Shown: positions 35,713 through 44,869 of the stretch, piece by piece
Position numbering within the stretch: position 1 is the first letter of the stretch
Layout of the letters: each line of letters begins with the position of its first letter
Assembly: GCA_028768545.1 (NCBI GenBank)
Contig: CP054838.1
Span: 799,501 to 863,500, forward strand
DNA: 64,000 bases
Direction of reading: 5' to 3'
Source of the DNA: Desulfobacter sp.
Lineage (GTDB): Bacteria; Desulfobacterota; Desulfobacteria; Desulfobacterales; Desulfobacteraceae
Translations under genes and position numbers: made by a program
The notes under the pieces: generated by a model
Database searches by the model: none
What the model was told of the DNA's origin: nothing
The model's input: the letters and a program-made list of their open reading frames with translations, nothing else

Positions 35713-37160
35713 GGGAATGTTCAGAATTCTGTGTCACGGTTTCGGTTCCCGGATCTGCCTCAGCGCCAGCGGAAGTAAAAGTCAGGTCCGAGAATGGGCC
35801 TTCAATCAGCCACGTCGGAGGAGTTGACTTTTGCTGGAGTGGAGTTCCTGGAACCATCTTTTCCATCTGTAAATAAATCCCTATCAAATTCCCAGCTCTT
35901 TATCCAGCCGGCCTTCAAAGAAAATTGCCAACTGGGAAATTGTCAGTGACCAATTTTGAATCGGCATTGTCCATTTTTTACTGGCGTTCTGGATCCCCGT
36001 GTAAAGCAGCTTTAACAGGCTGTCCTGGTTCGGGAATGATCCCTTTGTTTTGGTCAGTTTTCGAAACTGTCGATGCACAGCCTCAATGGTATTTGTGGTG
36101 TATATTATCCGTCGAATCTCTTCTGGATATTTAAAGAAATGACTGAGGCGTTCCCAGTTGTTCCGCCAGGATTTTATCACAATCGGGTATTTGTCATTCC
36201 ATTTATTTTCCAAGATATCCAGTTCTTCTTCGGCCAGATCCTTATTGACCGCTTTATAAACACGTTTTAGATCTGCCATAAATTTTTTTTATTTTTGGAA
36301 CCAACGTATTTCAATGAATTTCGGATCTGGTGGACTACGCAGAGTTGAACTTCTGTGTCCGGGAATATGGTCTCAATGGCCTCGGGAAAACCTTTTAGAC
36401 CATCAACACAGGCAATCAGGATATCTTTTTACCCCTCGGTTTGAAAGGTCTGTTAACACCTGCAGCCAGAAGTTCGCACCCTCATTCTCGGATATGTACA
36501 GCCCAAGAACCTCTTTGCGGCCCTCGATATTCACCCCAAGAATTGTGTAAACGGCTTTGCTGCCGACCTTTCCGTTTTCTCGTACTTTATAATGTATGGC
36601 ATCAAGCCATACGATTGGGTACACATTTTCCAACGGCCTGGCCTGCCATTCTTTGACGGTATGGATGATTTTATCGGTAATGGTGCTCAGAGTGGCATTT
36701 GAAATCTCAAGTCCATAGATTTCCTGTAAATGGGAAGCCATATCATTATAACTCATGCCCAGGCCGTAAAGGGCTATTATCTTTCTTTCAATTTCATCGC
36801 TGAGCGTTGTCTGATGTTTTTGACGATCTGTGGAGAGAAGGTTCCGGCCCTGTCACGCGGGGTTTCCAGCTCAAATTTACCATCCAGGGATTTAATGGTC
36901 TTTTTGCTTTTTCCATTACGGCGGTTGGCAGAAACTTCCTGCCCGAGATGGGACTCCAACTCTCCTTCAAGAGCAGCTTCAGCAAGATTTTTGATTAATG
37001 ATGTAAGGACGCCGCCCTTACCTGTGAAGGGTTTACCTTCCTGGATGCCTTTAAGGGCTTTTTGAAAATCAAATTAGGTGTTTTCTTCGGTCATGTCAGT
37101 TCTCCTTATTTAGCTGAGTATATCAGCTTTCATTCAACTGACACAGAATTTTGAACGCCC
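35713..37160 (-). mobile_element. IS256-family element, copy 2 (1448 bp)
   Basis: Same element as 30872-32320, inserted in reverse orientation inside the IS4-like element. Terminal sequences GGGAATGTTCAGAATTCTG and the complement of GGGCGTTCAAAATTTTG agree with copy 1. The host IS4 sequence resumes on both sides. Confidence 0.88.
35884..37094 (-). pseudogene. IS256-family transposase, copy 2, frameshifted
   Basis: Matches the copy 1 transposase but is broken. It has the same TAA at codon 7 (37074-37076). An extra A occurs in the GGGGTAAAAAGATATCC stretch near 36430, and AAAAAGGAATTT of copy 1 reads AAAAAAAATTT near 36285. The protein is thus split into three frames. It cannot make a complete transposase. 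Confidence 0.8.
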
Positions 37161-37208
37161 TTTGTAAAAATTTTTGTGCGCCTTGAAAACTTAACTCAAG
37201 GAGCTCAA

Positions 37209-38376
37209 ATGACGCACATCTCAGTCCCTAAAAAACAACTACGGTCCCTGAACTTTGACAATTTCAGGTGCCCTCTGATAAAGTCACTTTCAAAAGCACC
37301 GGAATTACAATCTCGAGGAGACCGCCCTTTAAAAATGACATTCGAAGACCAGATAAATGCTTTGGTTTATTTCCATCTTCAGGAGCACAAGTCTGCCCGA
37401 CATTTAATTCAGGATCTCAAGGAGAATGTTTTTGCTAAAGAAAATATTGCGCCAGACGGTGGTATCAGCCGTAGTAGTTTCTGTGAAGCCATCAATCACA
37501 GGGGACTCGAACAACTGCAATTTATCTTTGAGGATCTTTATAAACAGGCTCTTGAGTGTCATCCGGGTGAACACGCCGAGTTAGGAGAGTTGGTTTCCAT
37601 TGACGGTAGTCTCATAAATGCAGTCCTTTCAATGCACTGGGCGAACTACAGAAAAGGAAGTAAAAAGCCAAAGTACATTGCGGATTTGACATTAATCACG
37701 GAATCCCAAACAAAATCTTTTTGACTGAAGGCAACGGCGCTGAACGCACTTTTGTTCCCAAAATACTTTCCAAGGGGCAAACAGGTGTTATGGATCGTGG
37801 ATATCAATCCCATAAAGAATTTGACCTGCTTCAGGAGCAAGGCAAACATTTTGTCTGCCGTATAAAAACCAGGACAACAAGAACAATTATTGATAACCAC
37901 GAGACCCCTTCCGACAGCTACATTTTTTATGATGCACTGGTTAAACTTGGTACTCCGAATCAAAACCAGACGAAAAGGCCTGTTCGGGTTGTTGGCTATA
38001 AAATTGCTGGCGTCAAATACTATGTGGCAACTGACAGGCATGATTTAACACAGAAAAAATAGCAACAATTTATAAACTCCGGTGGACCATTGAGGATTTT
38101 TTCAAATGGTGGAAAGAACATCTGAAGGTATATCATCTCATTGCCCGCAGTGAATACGGCCTTATGGTTCAGATTCTTGGCGGCCTTATCACTTACCTGT
38201 TACTGGCAATCCATTGCCAAAAACAGTTTAATGAAAAGGTCACGATCAAAAGAGTTCGGCAGCTGCGAACCGCCATTCTAAATGACCTGTTTGGCTGCGA
38301 GGAGCAGGGCTCTCATAGTTCAAACAGGGACAATATTGTCAAAGATCAAAAAATTATTGAGCAAGCAAAAACCTAA
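37209..38376 (+). pseudogene. IS4-like transposase, copy 1, frameshifted
   Basis: Same transposase as the intact copy at 52562-53731. The frame is lost at about 37665 (one A missing in GGAAGTAAAAAGCCAAAG) and again near 38050 (AACACAGAAAAAATAGC against AACAGCGGAACAAATAGC in the intact copy). The start ATG follows AAGGAGCTCAA. IS256 lies between its promoter-side terminus and the gene, which may also separate it from its own promoter. Confidence 0.8.
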
Positions 38377-38389
38377 CCGGACATCACTG

Positions 38390-38796
38390 AGTTTGTTTAT
38401 TTGATCGGTCATTGTCTTAACCGCTTTTTTAGCCCCTGCAGAAGTTCCTTTTCCCCTCAGATTGATTGACCATGCCTTGCTGTCGATCAATTTCATTGAG
38501 CACCTCATTTTTTTTGTGAATGTATCAAGAACGATAGGGGCCGCTTCCAATGCGATGTCATACCCGGCAGAGCTTTCAATATCATCTATTAAGCCGAATG
38601 TTCCAACCGCCATTTTTGCGGCCTCATAGAAAAAGGAATCACCCTTGCTCAGGTCAAAATTTTCCACTTCCTCTGGGGTAAAGCCCTTAAATAAATTTTT
38701 AATTTCCTGAGTGCTATCGCTTGCGATCGCTGATTCAACCCATACCATCATGGACAATAAAAGGATTAAAAAAGAGAGGACCTTTTTATTCATCAT
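38390..38796 (-). pseudogene. Secreted protein of unknown function, 3' end cut by IS4-like element
   Basis: Encodes a signal peptide (MMNKKVLSFLILLLSMMVWV then ESAIAS) and about 115 further residues with no family I recognise, including FKGFTPEEVENFDLSKGDSF. The host frame ends at the IS4-like terminus at 38389; later codons in the ORF (to 38320) are IS sequence. The ATG at 38796 is preceded by AGGGGTGAAT, a reasonable ribosome site. How much of the 3' end is missing is unknown. Confidence 0.6.
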
Positions 38797-38829
38797 ATTC
38801 ACCCCTAAATTCGTATTTGTTTTCAATCA

Positions 38830-39205
38830 TGTTTAAATAATTATTTTGTTCACTTAAAAAGGCTTGTACATTTTATCATCAAACAGCCCCATGTTCCGTC
38901 TTTGATATATATTTTTTCAAATGGATATGAACCGTGCAAGGTCTTCCTCGGTTCTTCTGGGCAATATGTGGATGGTCAGGGCAAGCCAGAACATGGCAAT
39001 ACCCATTCCAATTTTCCATTGAAAAAACAATCTTACTTCAATGGTCAGATTCCACTGTTTCCATAAATTTATATGGTCGGGACGTTAGGGCAAAAAAAGT
39101 TTGCAATCATAGCTTTTTAAAAGAAAATATGTCAATGATTTCCTATAATAACAGTTTTTATTGGAATAATAAGAATAGAGGCGGGATCTTCGGCTGAAAA
39201 AAGAC
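38830..39205. other. Gene-free stretch, AT-rich
   Basis: About 375 bases between the broken secreted-protein gene and the YfcC-like pseudogene. An 87-codon ORF here has no start context or recognisable content. No clear hairpins or repeats were seen before the terminator at 39210. Confidence 0.4.
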
Positions 39206-39209
39206 CTCA

Positions 39210-39250
39210 CCCTGTCCTGAAATTATCAGGATGAAATTTTCAGGACAGGG
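39210..39250 (-). terminator. Terminator after the YfcC-like gene
   Basis: Stem CCCTGTCCTGAAA (39210-39222) pairs with TTTTCAGGACAGGG (39237-39250). On the minus strand the stem is followed after GTGAGG by TCTTTTTTC. It lies about 14 bases past the stop of the minus-strand carrier gene. Confidence 0.65.
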
Positions 39251-39263
39251 GTCAAAAAAAGGG

Positions 39264-40565
39264 TTAAAAGGGCCCGAATTTGATGGCCACGGCAATCATG
39301 AGAAAAATCATGGACAGACTGGCAATGCCCACCTGCATCTTCCAGGTCCACCGCATCCATCTGGGATAGGAGACCACGGTAAAGGAAAGCCCGATGAGCA
39401 GCAGGGCATTGGTGGGAAAGACCATGTTGGAAAACCCGTCCCCCAGATCAAAGGCAAAGACGGCGGTCTGCCGGGTCAGGCCCACAAGATCGGCCAGGGG
39501 TGCGATGATGGGCATGACCAAAAAGGCCTTGGCCGAGGCGAATGAGATAAAAAAGTTAAGCGCCAAAGTCAGCAGATAAATATAAAATCCCGCCTGGTAG
39601 GGGTTGGTCCCTTCAATGGCATTGGAGGCGTAAAATAAAATCGTATCCATGACATGGCCCCGGGTCATGATATGGGGAACGCTCATGGCCATGAGGATCA
39701 GGGCAATTCCGGGCAGCATGTTCATGGCCCCTGAAGAGAGCACCTTCAGCAGTTCGCCCTAGGAATAGCCGATGATCCGTCCGGCACCTGCGCCCCCGAT
39801 CAAAAAGAGCAGAGCCACGGTTGGAAAGGCCGCATCCGACGGCAGGGCCGGGATCAGGCCGGCCAGAATCATGAAGACAATGGCAATGCCCAGGCAGATG
39901 CCGAACTAGATGGCCGCCCGTACCTTGGACGGATCATCCTGGGTACGGCTGCCCAGAACCTGTTCCGCACTAGACCGGTCCCTGATCCTGCAGTCGGCAT
40001 CGTAGACCGGAGAGAGACTGGGATCTTTTTCTATTTTCCGGGCATATCGGCTGACAAAGAAATAACAAAGGATATAGGTGGCAATGAAAAAAATGATCCT
40101 GAACCAGGCGCCTGAAAACAAGGGCAGATCAGAAAGGTCCTGGGCCACGGCAATGGTAAAAGGATTGGTCACGGCCGCTGAAAATCCAAAGGTCAGGGCC
40201 AGCATCTCCTGCATCACCCCGCCCTGTTCCAATACGGTAAAAGAGCCCCCCAGAAAAATCATGAACAAAGACAGCACCAGGACCATGAGCCAATTGTCAC
40301 CCCAGATCACCTCCACCGGGGCGGTGAACCACCGCCAGACCGGATAGCCTGCGTCCTGAAGGTAGTCAAAAGAACCTGCCACCACCGCCATCCGGCCTTC
40401 GGTTACCACCCGTTCATAGGCCCCGGCCGGAATCCATCGGGTTAAAAACCCTGAAAAAATAATAAGCAAAAATAAAATCCCAAATGCAGTCAGAAAAGGC
40501 TTGAGCCTGATTTTGAGTATGGAATCGTCCTGGGCAGCGGTCTGGTCGGCGGTTTTTTCAGTCAT
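39264..40565 (-). pseudogene. YfcC-like carrier with two in-frame TAG codons and a deletion
   Basis: Inner-membrane carrier of the YfcC/C4-dicarboxylate-anaerobic (DcuC-like) group, about 433 codons from MTEKTADQ. Two in-frame TAG codons interrupt it: at 39908-39906 (AAI-TAG-FGICLG, likely a Trp position) and 39761-39759 (IIGYS-TAG-GELLK, likely Gln), 49 codons apart with the frame open between and on both sides. The N-terminal half also jumps from LEQGGVMQEMLA to LTFGFSAAVTNPFTIAVAQ, where relatives have about 60 more residues. It lies 19 bases after the M20 peptidase gene, which suggests peptide or peptide-derived acid uptake. Two substitutions plus a deletion make a pseudogene likely; amber readthrough is a remote alternative. 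Confidence 0.75.
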
Positions 40566-40584
40566 AAAAGTATCCTTATGGGTA

Positions 40585-41865
40585 TTAAAGATGAGAAAAA
40601 AGCTGAAGGTAAAAGGCCAGTCCCTGTTCAAGGTTTTCCAGGGAGACCCGTTCATTGACCCCGTGGATGGTGGCCACATCCTCGGGAGTCAGCACCAGGG
40701 GGGTAAATCTTAACACCTGGTCTGTCAGATCATGGTAATACTTGGAATCTGTGGACCCGTTGACCAGAAAAGGAACGGCAACCACCCCGGGATGGGTATG
40801 GGCAAGCACCTTTTGAATAAGTTTAAACCCTGAACCATCCACAGGACCTGAAGGGATGGGTTCATTTGGGGGCCAGTGCCCGGCATCCCCAATGACGAGA
40901 CCCGGGTCGGCCAGGGTTTTTCTGTGCCGGGTGCGGATCTGCTCGATGGAATCCCCCGGCATAATCCTGTGGTTGACCAGGCAGGTCGCCTGGCTGGGCA
41001 GGACATTTTCCTGTTCCCCTGCCCTGAACACGGTCACGGCCTGGGTGGTCCGGATCAGACTGTCCGTCACCTTGTTCTTTGAAAAAATATAAAGGATCAA
41101 GGGCCGGGTCAGCCAGAGGTTGGAAAATACCAGGCCCAACCCCGTGGAGACATGGGGGACAAATCTTTTGAGCATCTGAGATAGCACAGGATCAAGGCCG
41201 GTGGGAAACAGATTTTTCTCCAGGCGGGCAATGCCCTGGGCCAGCCGGCCAATGGCGGTTCCCTCTTTTGCGGGCATGGAAGAATGGCCGCTCTCCCCGG
41301 ATGCTGAAATCTTAAAAGTGACAAATCATTTTTCCGCCATGCCCACCAATGCGGCAGGCCGGCCCTTGAGAAAGGCCAGCTGGCATTTGATGTCCAGGGT
41401 GCCCCGGCCCCAGAGGATCCCCTCTTTTACCCGGCCGCTGAACGGGGGTTCATCCCAGGATTCATCCCCTTTTTCCTCGGCAGGCACCACATCGTAATGG
41501 GCCAGAAAAAGGACCGGCTTTTTTTGGTCATTTTTCCCCTTCCAATGATAAATCAGGCCAAAATCCCCATGGACTTCACGGGTCATTGTCTTGTGCACCT
41601 CAGGATACATTTCAACCAGGCTCTCCTGAAAGGCACGGAACAGGGAAAGATCACGTTTGCTCCGATCGGTCCAGGAGATTGTGGGCAGCTGGATCATTCG
41701 GGAAAACCGCTGGATAAACCCGTTAAAATCAGGTTCAGGTAAATCAGGCGCATCCTTGCCCAAATCATCGGGCAGGGTAAATTCGCGTTTTACAGATAAG
41801 TACCGGACAAAACAGACAAGCCCCACCCCAGCCAAGAGAATCACGACAATCAAAAATACAGGCAT
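40585..41865 (-). pseudogene. M20 peptidase with internal deletion and in-frame TGA
   Basis: M20 family metallopeptidase (CPS1-like, membrane-anchored by an N-terminal helix), about 426 codons against roughly 490. Metal-ligand regions LAHYDVVPA and GRGTLDIK are present. The chain then jumps to RPAALVGMAEK, skipping about 65 residues that include the catalytic Glu pair (GHDEE-type). Directly after MAEK an in-frame TGA (41328-41326) replaces what is usually Gly, and the same frame continues FVTFKISASGESGHSSMPA to the end. Loss of the catalytic Glu means it would be inactive even if read through. It pairs with the downstream YfcC-like carrier gene. Confidence 0.8.
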
Positions 41866-41960
41866 AGAATCAACCGTCCTTTAGATTAAGATGAAATTGA
41901 CCTATAGGACATGGGCACAGGTTTTGTCAAGTAAGAGCTAATTTATCCCGGGTGCCCATT

Positions 41961-41991
41961 CATGCCGACCTGATTGAAACAGGCCGGCATG
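41961..41991. terminator. Hairpin at the 3' end of the TRAP operon
   Basis: Inverted repeat CATGCCG-CCTG and CAGG-CGGCATG just after the dctM stop codon on the minus strand. There is no clear T-run, so it may be a 3'-stabilising structure or a weak terminator. Confidence 0.45.
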
Positions 41992-42006
41992 GGTCTAACC
42001 AGTATT

Positions 42007-43341
42007 TTATTGAACCATTTTATCGGGCAGATAGGAGACCACTTCTGGAAACAGGGTCACAAACACCACCATGAGCACCATGATAATGAAAAACGGGAGG
42101 GTGGCCTTGAGAATGGTCCCCACCCGTTCATCGGAAATTCCCTGGATCACAAAGATACTGAACCCCACGGGCGGGGTGATCTGGGAGAGTTCCACCATGA
42201 ACACCAGAAAAATACCGAACCAGAGGGGATCAAACCCCGCCTGGATCACAATGGGGAGAACAATGGGCAGGGTCATGACCACAATGGAAATCCCGTCCAG
42301 CATCATGCCCAGAAAAATATACATCAGGCCCACCACAAAGATCAGCACATAGGGGGACAGGTTCAGCCCTGCAATGTAAACGCTCACGGCCCGGGCAATG
42401 CCGACAAACCCCACGATCTGGGATAAGAATGAGGCTGCCAGGATAATAAAGCAGATCATGCAGGTGGTTTTGACCGCATTGACCAGGGCTTCTTTAAAAT
42501 TTTCCCAGGTCAGATTTTTAAAGGCCAAAGCAAGGATGAGGGCGCCGATGACTCCGATGGCAGACGCCTCGGTCGGGGTGGTAATGCCCATGTAGATGCC
42601 GCCGAGAACGGCAAAGATCAATCCTAAAATCGGCAGAAGGTCTTTTAGGGCTAAAATTTTCTCTTCCGGGGAATAGCTCTCTGTTTTTTCCGGCACCACC
42701 CCGGGATTAACCAGGGAAACAGCCATGATATACAAAGAATAACAGGAGGCCAGGAACAGCCCGGGGATGACCCCGGAGATGAACAGCTTGCCGATGGAGG
42801 TGTCGGACAAAATCCCGTAGATGATCATGATCAGGCTGGGGGGGATGAGAAAGCCCAGGGTGCCGGCACCGGCAAGGGAGCCGATGGCCAGATTCTTGGA
42901 ATAGCCCCGTTTGGAAAGTTCATCCAAAGTGATCTTGCCCACCGTGGCGGTGGTGGCGGCGCTGGAGCCGGAGACCGCGGCAAACAGAGAGCAGGCAAAA
43001 ACATTGATGTGAAGCAGGCGGCCGGGAATTTTAGAGAGCCAGGGCAGAAGACCGTTGAGCAGTTTGGTGGAGATGGCGGTCCTGTAAAGGATCTCTCCCA
43101 TGAGAATGAACAAAGGCAGGGCGGTCAGCGACCATGAATTGGTGGAATTATAAATGGAATTGGCCAGGAGCCCCCCGATTTTATCCCAGACCGAAATCAC
43201 CGGCGGCAGCTTTAAATCAAATACCAGCATTCCGAAAATCCCCGTGCAGAGCAGGGAAAATCCGATCCACAGCCCGGAAAACAGGCAGAAAAACATAAAG
43301 CCGAAAAGCACAACCGACATAATCAAGGGATCGGAAATCAT
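42007..43341 (-). CDS. TRAP transporter large permease (DctM)
   Basis: Large 12-13-TM subunit of a TRAP transporter, 444 residues, which uses a sodium gradient to import the bound acid. Typical segments include ALPLFILMGEILYRTAISTK (about residues 75-94), SGSSAATTATVGKI (about 126-139) and FLIPPSLIMIIYGILSDTSI. Its start overlaps the dctQ stop by 4 bases. It is last in the run pxpB, pxpC, dctP, dctQ, dctM. The link with 5-oxoprolinase genes suggests 5-oxoproline (pyroglutamate) as substrate. Confidence 0.9.
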   Translation of the reverse strand: MISDPLIMSVVLFGFMFFCLFSGLWIGFSLLCTGIFGMLVFDLKLPPVISVWDKIGGLLANSIYNSTNSWSLTALPLFILMGEILYRTAISTKLLNGLLPWLSKIPGRLLHINVFACSLFAAVSGSSAATTATVGKITLDELSKRGYSKNLAIGSLAGAGTLGFLIPPSLIMIIYGILSDTSIGKLFISGVIPGLFLASCYSLYIMAVSLVNPGVVPEKTESYSPEEKILALKDLLPILGLIFAVLGGIYMGITTPTEASAIGVIGALILALAFKNLTWENFKEALVNAVKTTCMICFIILAASFLSQIVGFVGIARAVSVYIAGLNLSPYVLIFVVGLMYIFLGMMLDGISIVVMTLPIVLPIVIQAGFDPLWFGIFLVFMVELSQITPPVGFSIFVIQGISDERVGTILKATLPFFIIMVLMVVFVTLFPEVVSYLPDKMVQ

Positions 43342-43814
43342 ATGAGCCTCTTTAATAGCCTTGCCCCAAGCTGGAGATCAAAGAGCAGCAGCCCCAAGGG
43401 GATGACCAGCTGGGAAAGGTAGATAGGGGTTTCGGAAATGGTATCCGCCTGCATGCCAAGGGCCCAGGAGTCATAGACCATGAGGGATGCATAATAAAGG
43501 GCAAAACTGGTCACTCCAATGGCCACGGCCGTGGTCAACACGTCCAGGACCGCCTGCCCTTTTTCGCCCAATACCGATGTCACCAGGGTGATTTTAATAT
43601 GCCCGTCTTCTTTAAAGGTAAAGGCAAGCCCGAGAAGCACCACCCCCACAAAAAAATAGGCAGAATATTCGTCCGAGATCAGGGTAGACGTATTAAAGAC
43701 AGACCTTAACAAAATTTCCACGGCAATGACCAGGACGATGAGCACCATGAACAAAGCGGATAAACAGCCCCCCCCTAAGGAGAGCCTGTCTACTAGATCA
43801 ATAATTTTTTTCAT
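43338..43814 (-). CDS. TRAP transporter small permease (DctQ)
   Basis: Four-TM small membrane subunit, 158 residues, which pairs with DctM. Hydrophobic helices lie at about 17-40, 50-66, 89-112 and 133-150. Conserved family elements include SAYFFVGVVLLGLAFTFKED-like sequence near residues 48-67. It overlaps dctP and dctM by 4 bases at both ends, so the three subunits are translationally coupled. Intact. Confidence 0.88.
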   Translation of the reverse strand: MKKIIDLVDRLSLGGGCLSALFMVLIVLVIAVEILLRSVFNTSTLISDEYSAYFFVGVVLLGLAFTFKEDGHIKITLVTSVLGEKGQAVLDVLTTAVAIGVTSFALYYASLMVYDSWALGMQADTISETPIYLSQLVIPLGLLLFDLQLGARLLKRLI

Positions 43815-44794
43815 TTGGTATGGGCTTTAAGCAATGCTTTGGTCTTTGAGTCTGCCTTTTTGGCAAATTCCTCAACGATCAGGGCAGCGGCCTTGTCCAT
43901 TTCAGCACTGAGCGCATCAGAGGGCTGGGCAATGGTAAACCCGTTTTCCTTGATAATGGCAAGGGCTTCCAGGGTCTTGGTTTCAGAGGCTTTCCACTGG
44001 TTGGCTTCGGTCTCTGCCGCGGCCTTGAGAATGGCAGCCTTCTGATTCTTGGACATGGCGTCCCAATAATCCATGTTCACGGTAACCATGTTCAGAGGAA
44101 AGGCATAGTTAATATTGGTAAAATGGTTGAGCACTTCCCAGAACTTCCCGTTTTTAGTGGATTCCGCAGAGGTCAGGACAGAATCAATCATCCCGGTTCT
44201 CAAAGAGGAGTAGACCTCACCCCAGGGCAGGGAGAGCGGTGCTCCGCCCAGTTCCCTTAAAAAATTGGCCCCGTTTTTATCATAGGTTCTTGTTTTAAGG
44301 CCCTTGATATCAGCAGAACCTGCAACCGCTTTCTGGGTAACCAGTCCAGAGGGGGGCCAGGGTGCTGCATAGAGAAATTTCTGGTTCCATTTGGCCGCGG
44401 CTTTTTCATAAAGGGGTTTGGAGTCTGCGTACAATGCCTTGGCCTCGGCAAAAGAGGCGGCCAGTCGGGGCAAAGAGGAAAGACCAAACACATGTTCACT
44501 GCCGGCCACCACCCCCATGAGAATATCACTCATGGGCAATTGTGCATCTTTGACCGACTTTAAAAGCTCAGGCCCCTTGAATCCGAGGCTGCCGCCGGGA
44601 TGCACCGTAATCTCCACGCTGTCGTTGGAATAGGTCTTGGCAAGGGCGGCAAAATCCATGGCGCCCATGGTGTGGAAACTTGTGGCCCCGTAGACGGCGT
44701 TCAAGTCCAGTTTCATTGTTTTTTCAGCCCATGAGGGAGAGGCCGCAAACCATGCCATGACTGTGATGATCAATGCTTTTTTCAAGGTATTCAT
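43811..44794 (-). CDS. TRAP transporter solute-binding protein (DctP)
   Basis: Periplasmic DctP-type binding protein, about 327 residues. The start at 44794 (MNTLKKALIITVMAWFAASP) gives a clean signal peptide and has AGGAGT 6 bases upstream; the frame is open further but without support. The body has the DctP fold and the conserved TYDKNGANFLRELGGAPLSL segment (about residues 170-190) with the Arg-rich carboxylate-binding region before it. Placed directly after pxpC, it probably captures pyroglutamate; DctP-type binders of pyroglutamate are known from Bordetella. Confidence 0.88.
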   Translation of the reverse strand: MNTLKKALIITVMAWFAASPSWAEKTMKLDLNAVYGATSFHTMGAMDFAALAKTYSNDSVEITVHPGGSLGFKGPELLKSVKDAQLPMSDILMGVVAGSEHVFGLSSLPRLAASFAEAKALYADSKPLYEKAAAKWNQKFLYAAPWPPSGLVTQKAVAGSADIKGLKTRTYDKNGANFLRELGGAPLSLPWGEVYSSLRTGMIDSVLTSAESTKNGKFWEVLNHFTNINYAFPLNMVTVNMDYWDAMSKNQKAAILKAAAETEANQWKASETKTLEALAIIKENGFTIAQPSDALSAEMDKAAALIVEEFAKKADSKTKALLKAHTK

Positions 44795-44869
44795 AAACAC
44801 TCCTTTGAAATATATTATTATTATTCCCCGGCCCGACAATCTCACCGGCCAGGGGATATCCAGGTCCGG

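Larger units (their letters stand above)
34857..38389 (+). mobile_element. Nested IS cluster: ISAs1-like fragment, IS4-like element, IS256 copy 2
   Basis: Three-level nest. The outer unit begins CAGGGTCATCGC at 34857 and carries the 5' part of an ISAs1-like element to 35622. It is cut by an IS4-like element (35623-38389; ends CAGTAGTGTCCGGTTAGGTT and the complement of CAGTGATGTCCGGTTAGGTT). That element is in turn split by IS256 copy 2 (35713-37160). The ISAs1 3' half is absent. The same outer unit without IS256 lies inverted at 52549-54626. The two IS4-like copies differ by about 8 bases once IS256 is removed, compatible with an 8-base target duplication; GTAAAAA occurs at both IS256 junctions. 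Confidence 0.85.

Noticed and set aside
34857..38389. A composite transposon carrying cargo between the two IS units
   Set aside because: The 14 kb between the inverted units consists of ordinary chromosomal genes on consistent strands, and no common target duplication was found at the outer ends.
38934..39197. Plus-strand ORF of 87 codons between two broken genes
   Set aside because: No ribosome site, no recognisable domain and composition like noncoding DNA.
39264..41865. Pyrrolysine or selenocysteine recoding to explain TAG and TGA codons
   Set aside because: The positions align with ordinary Trp, Gln and Gly, and both genes also have large deletions of key regions. Decay is simpler. Kept as a checkable alternative, not as the call.
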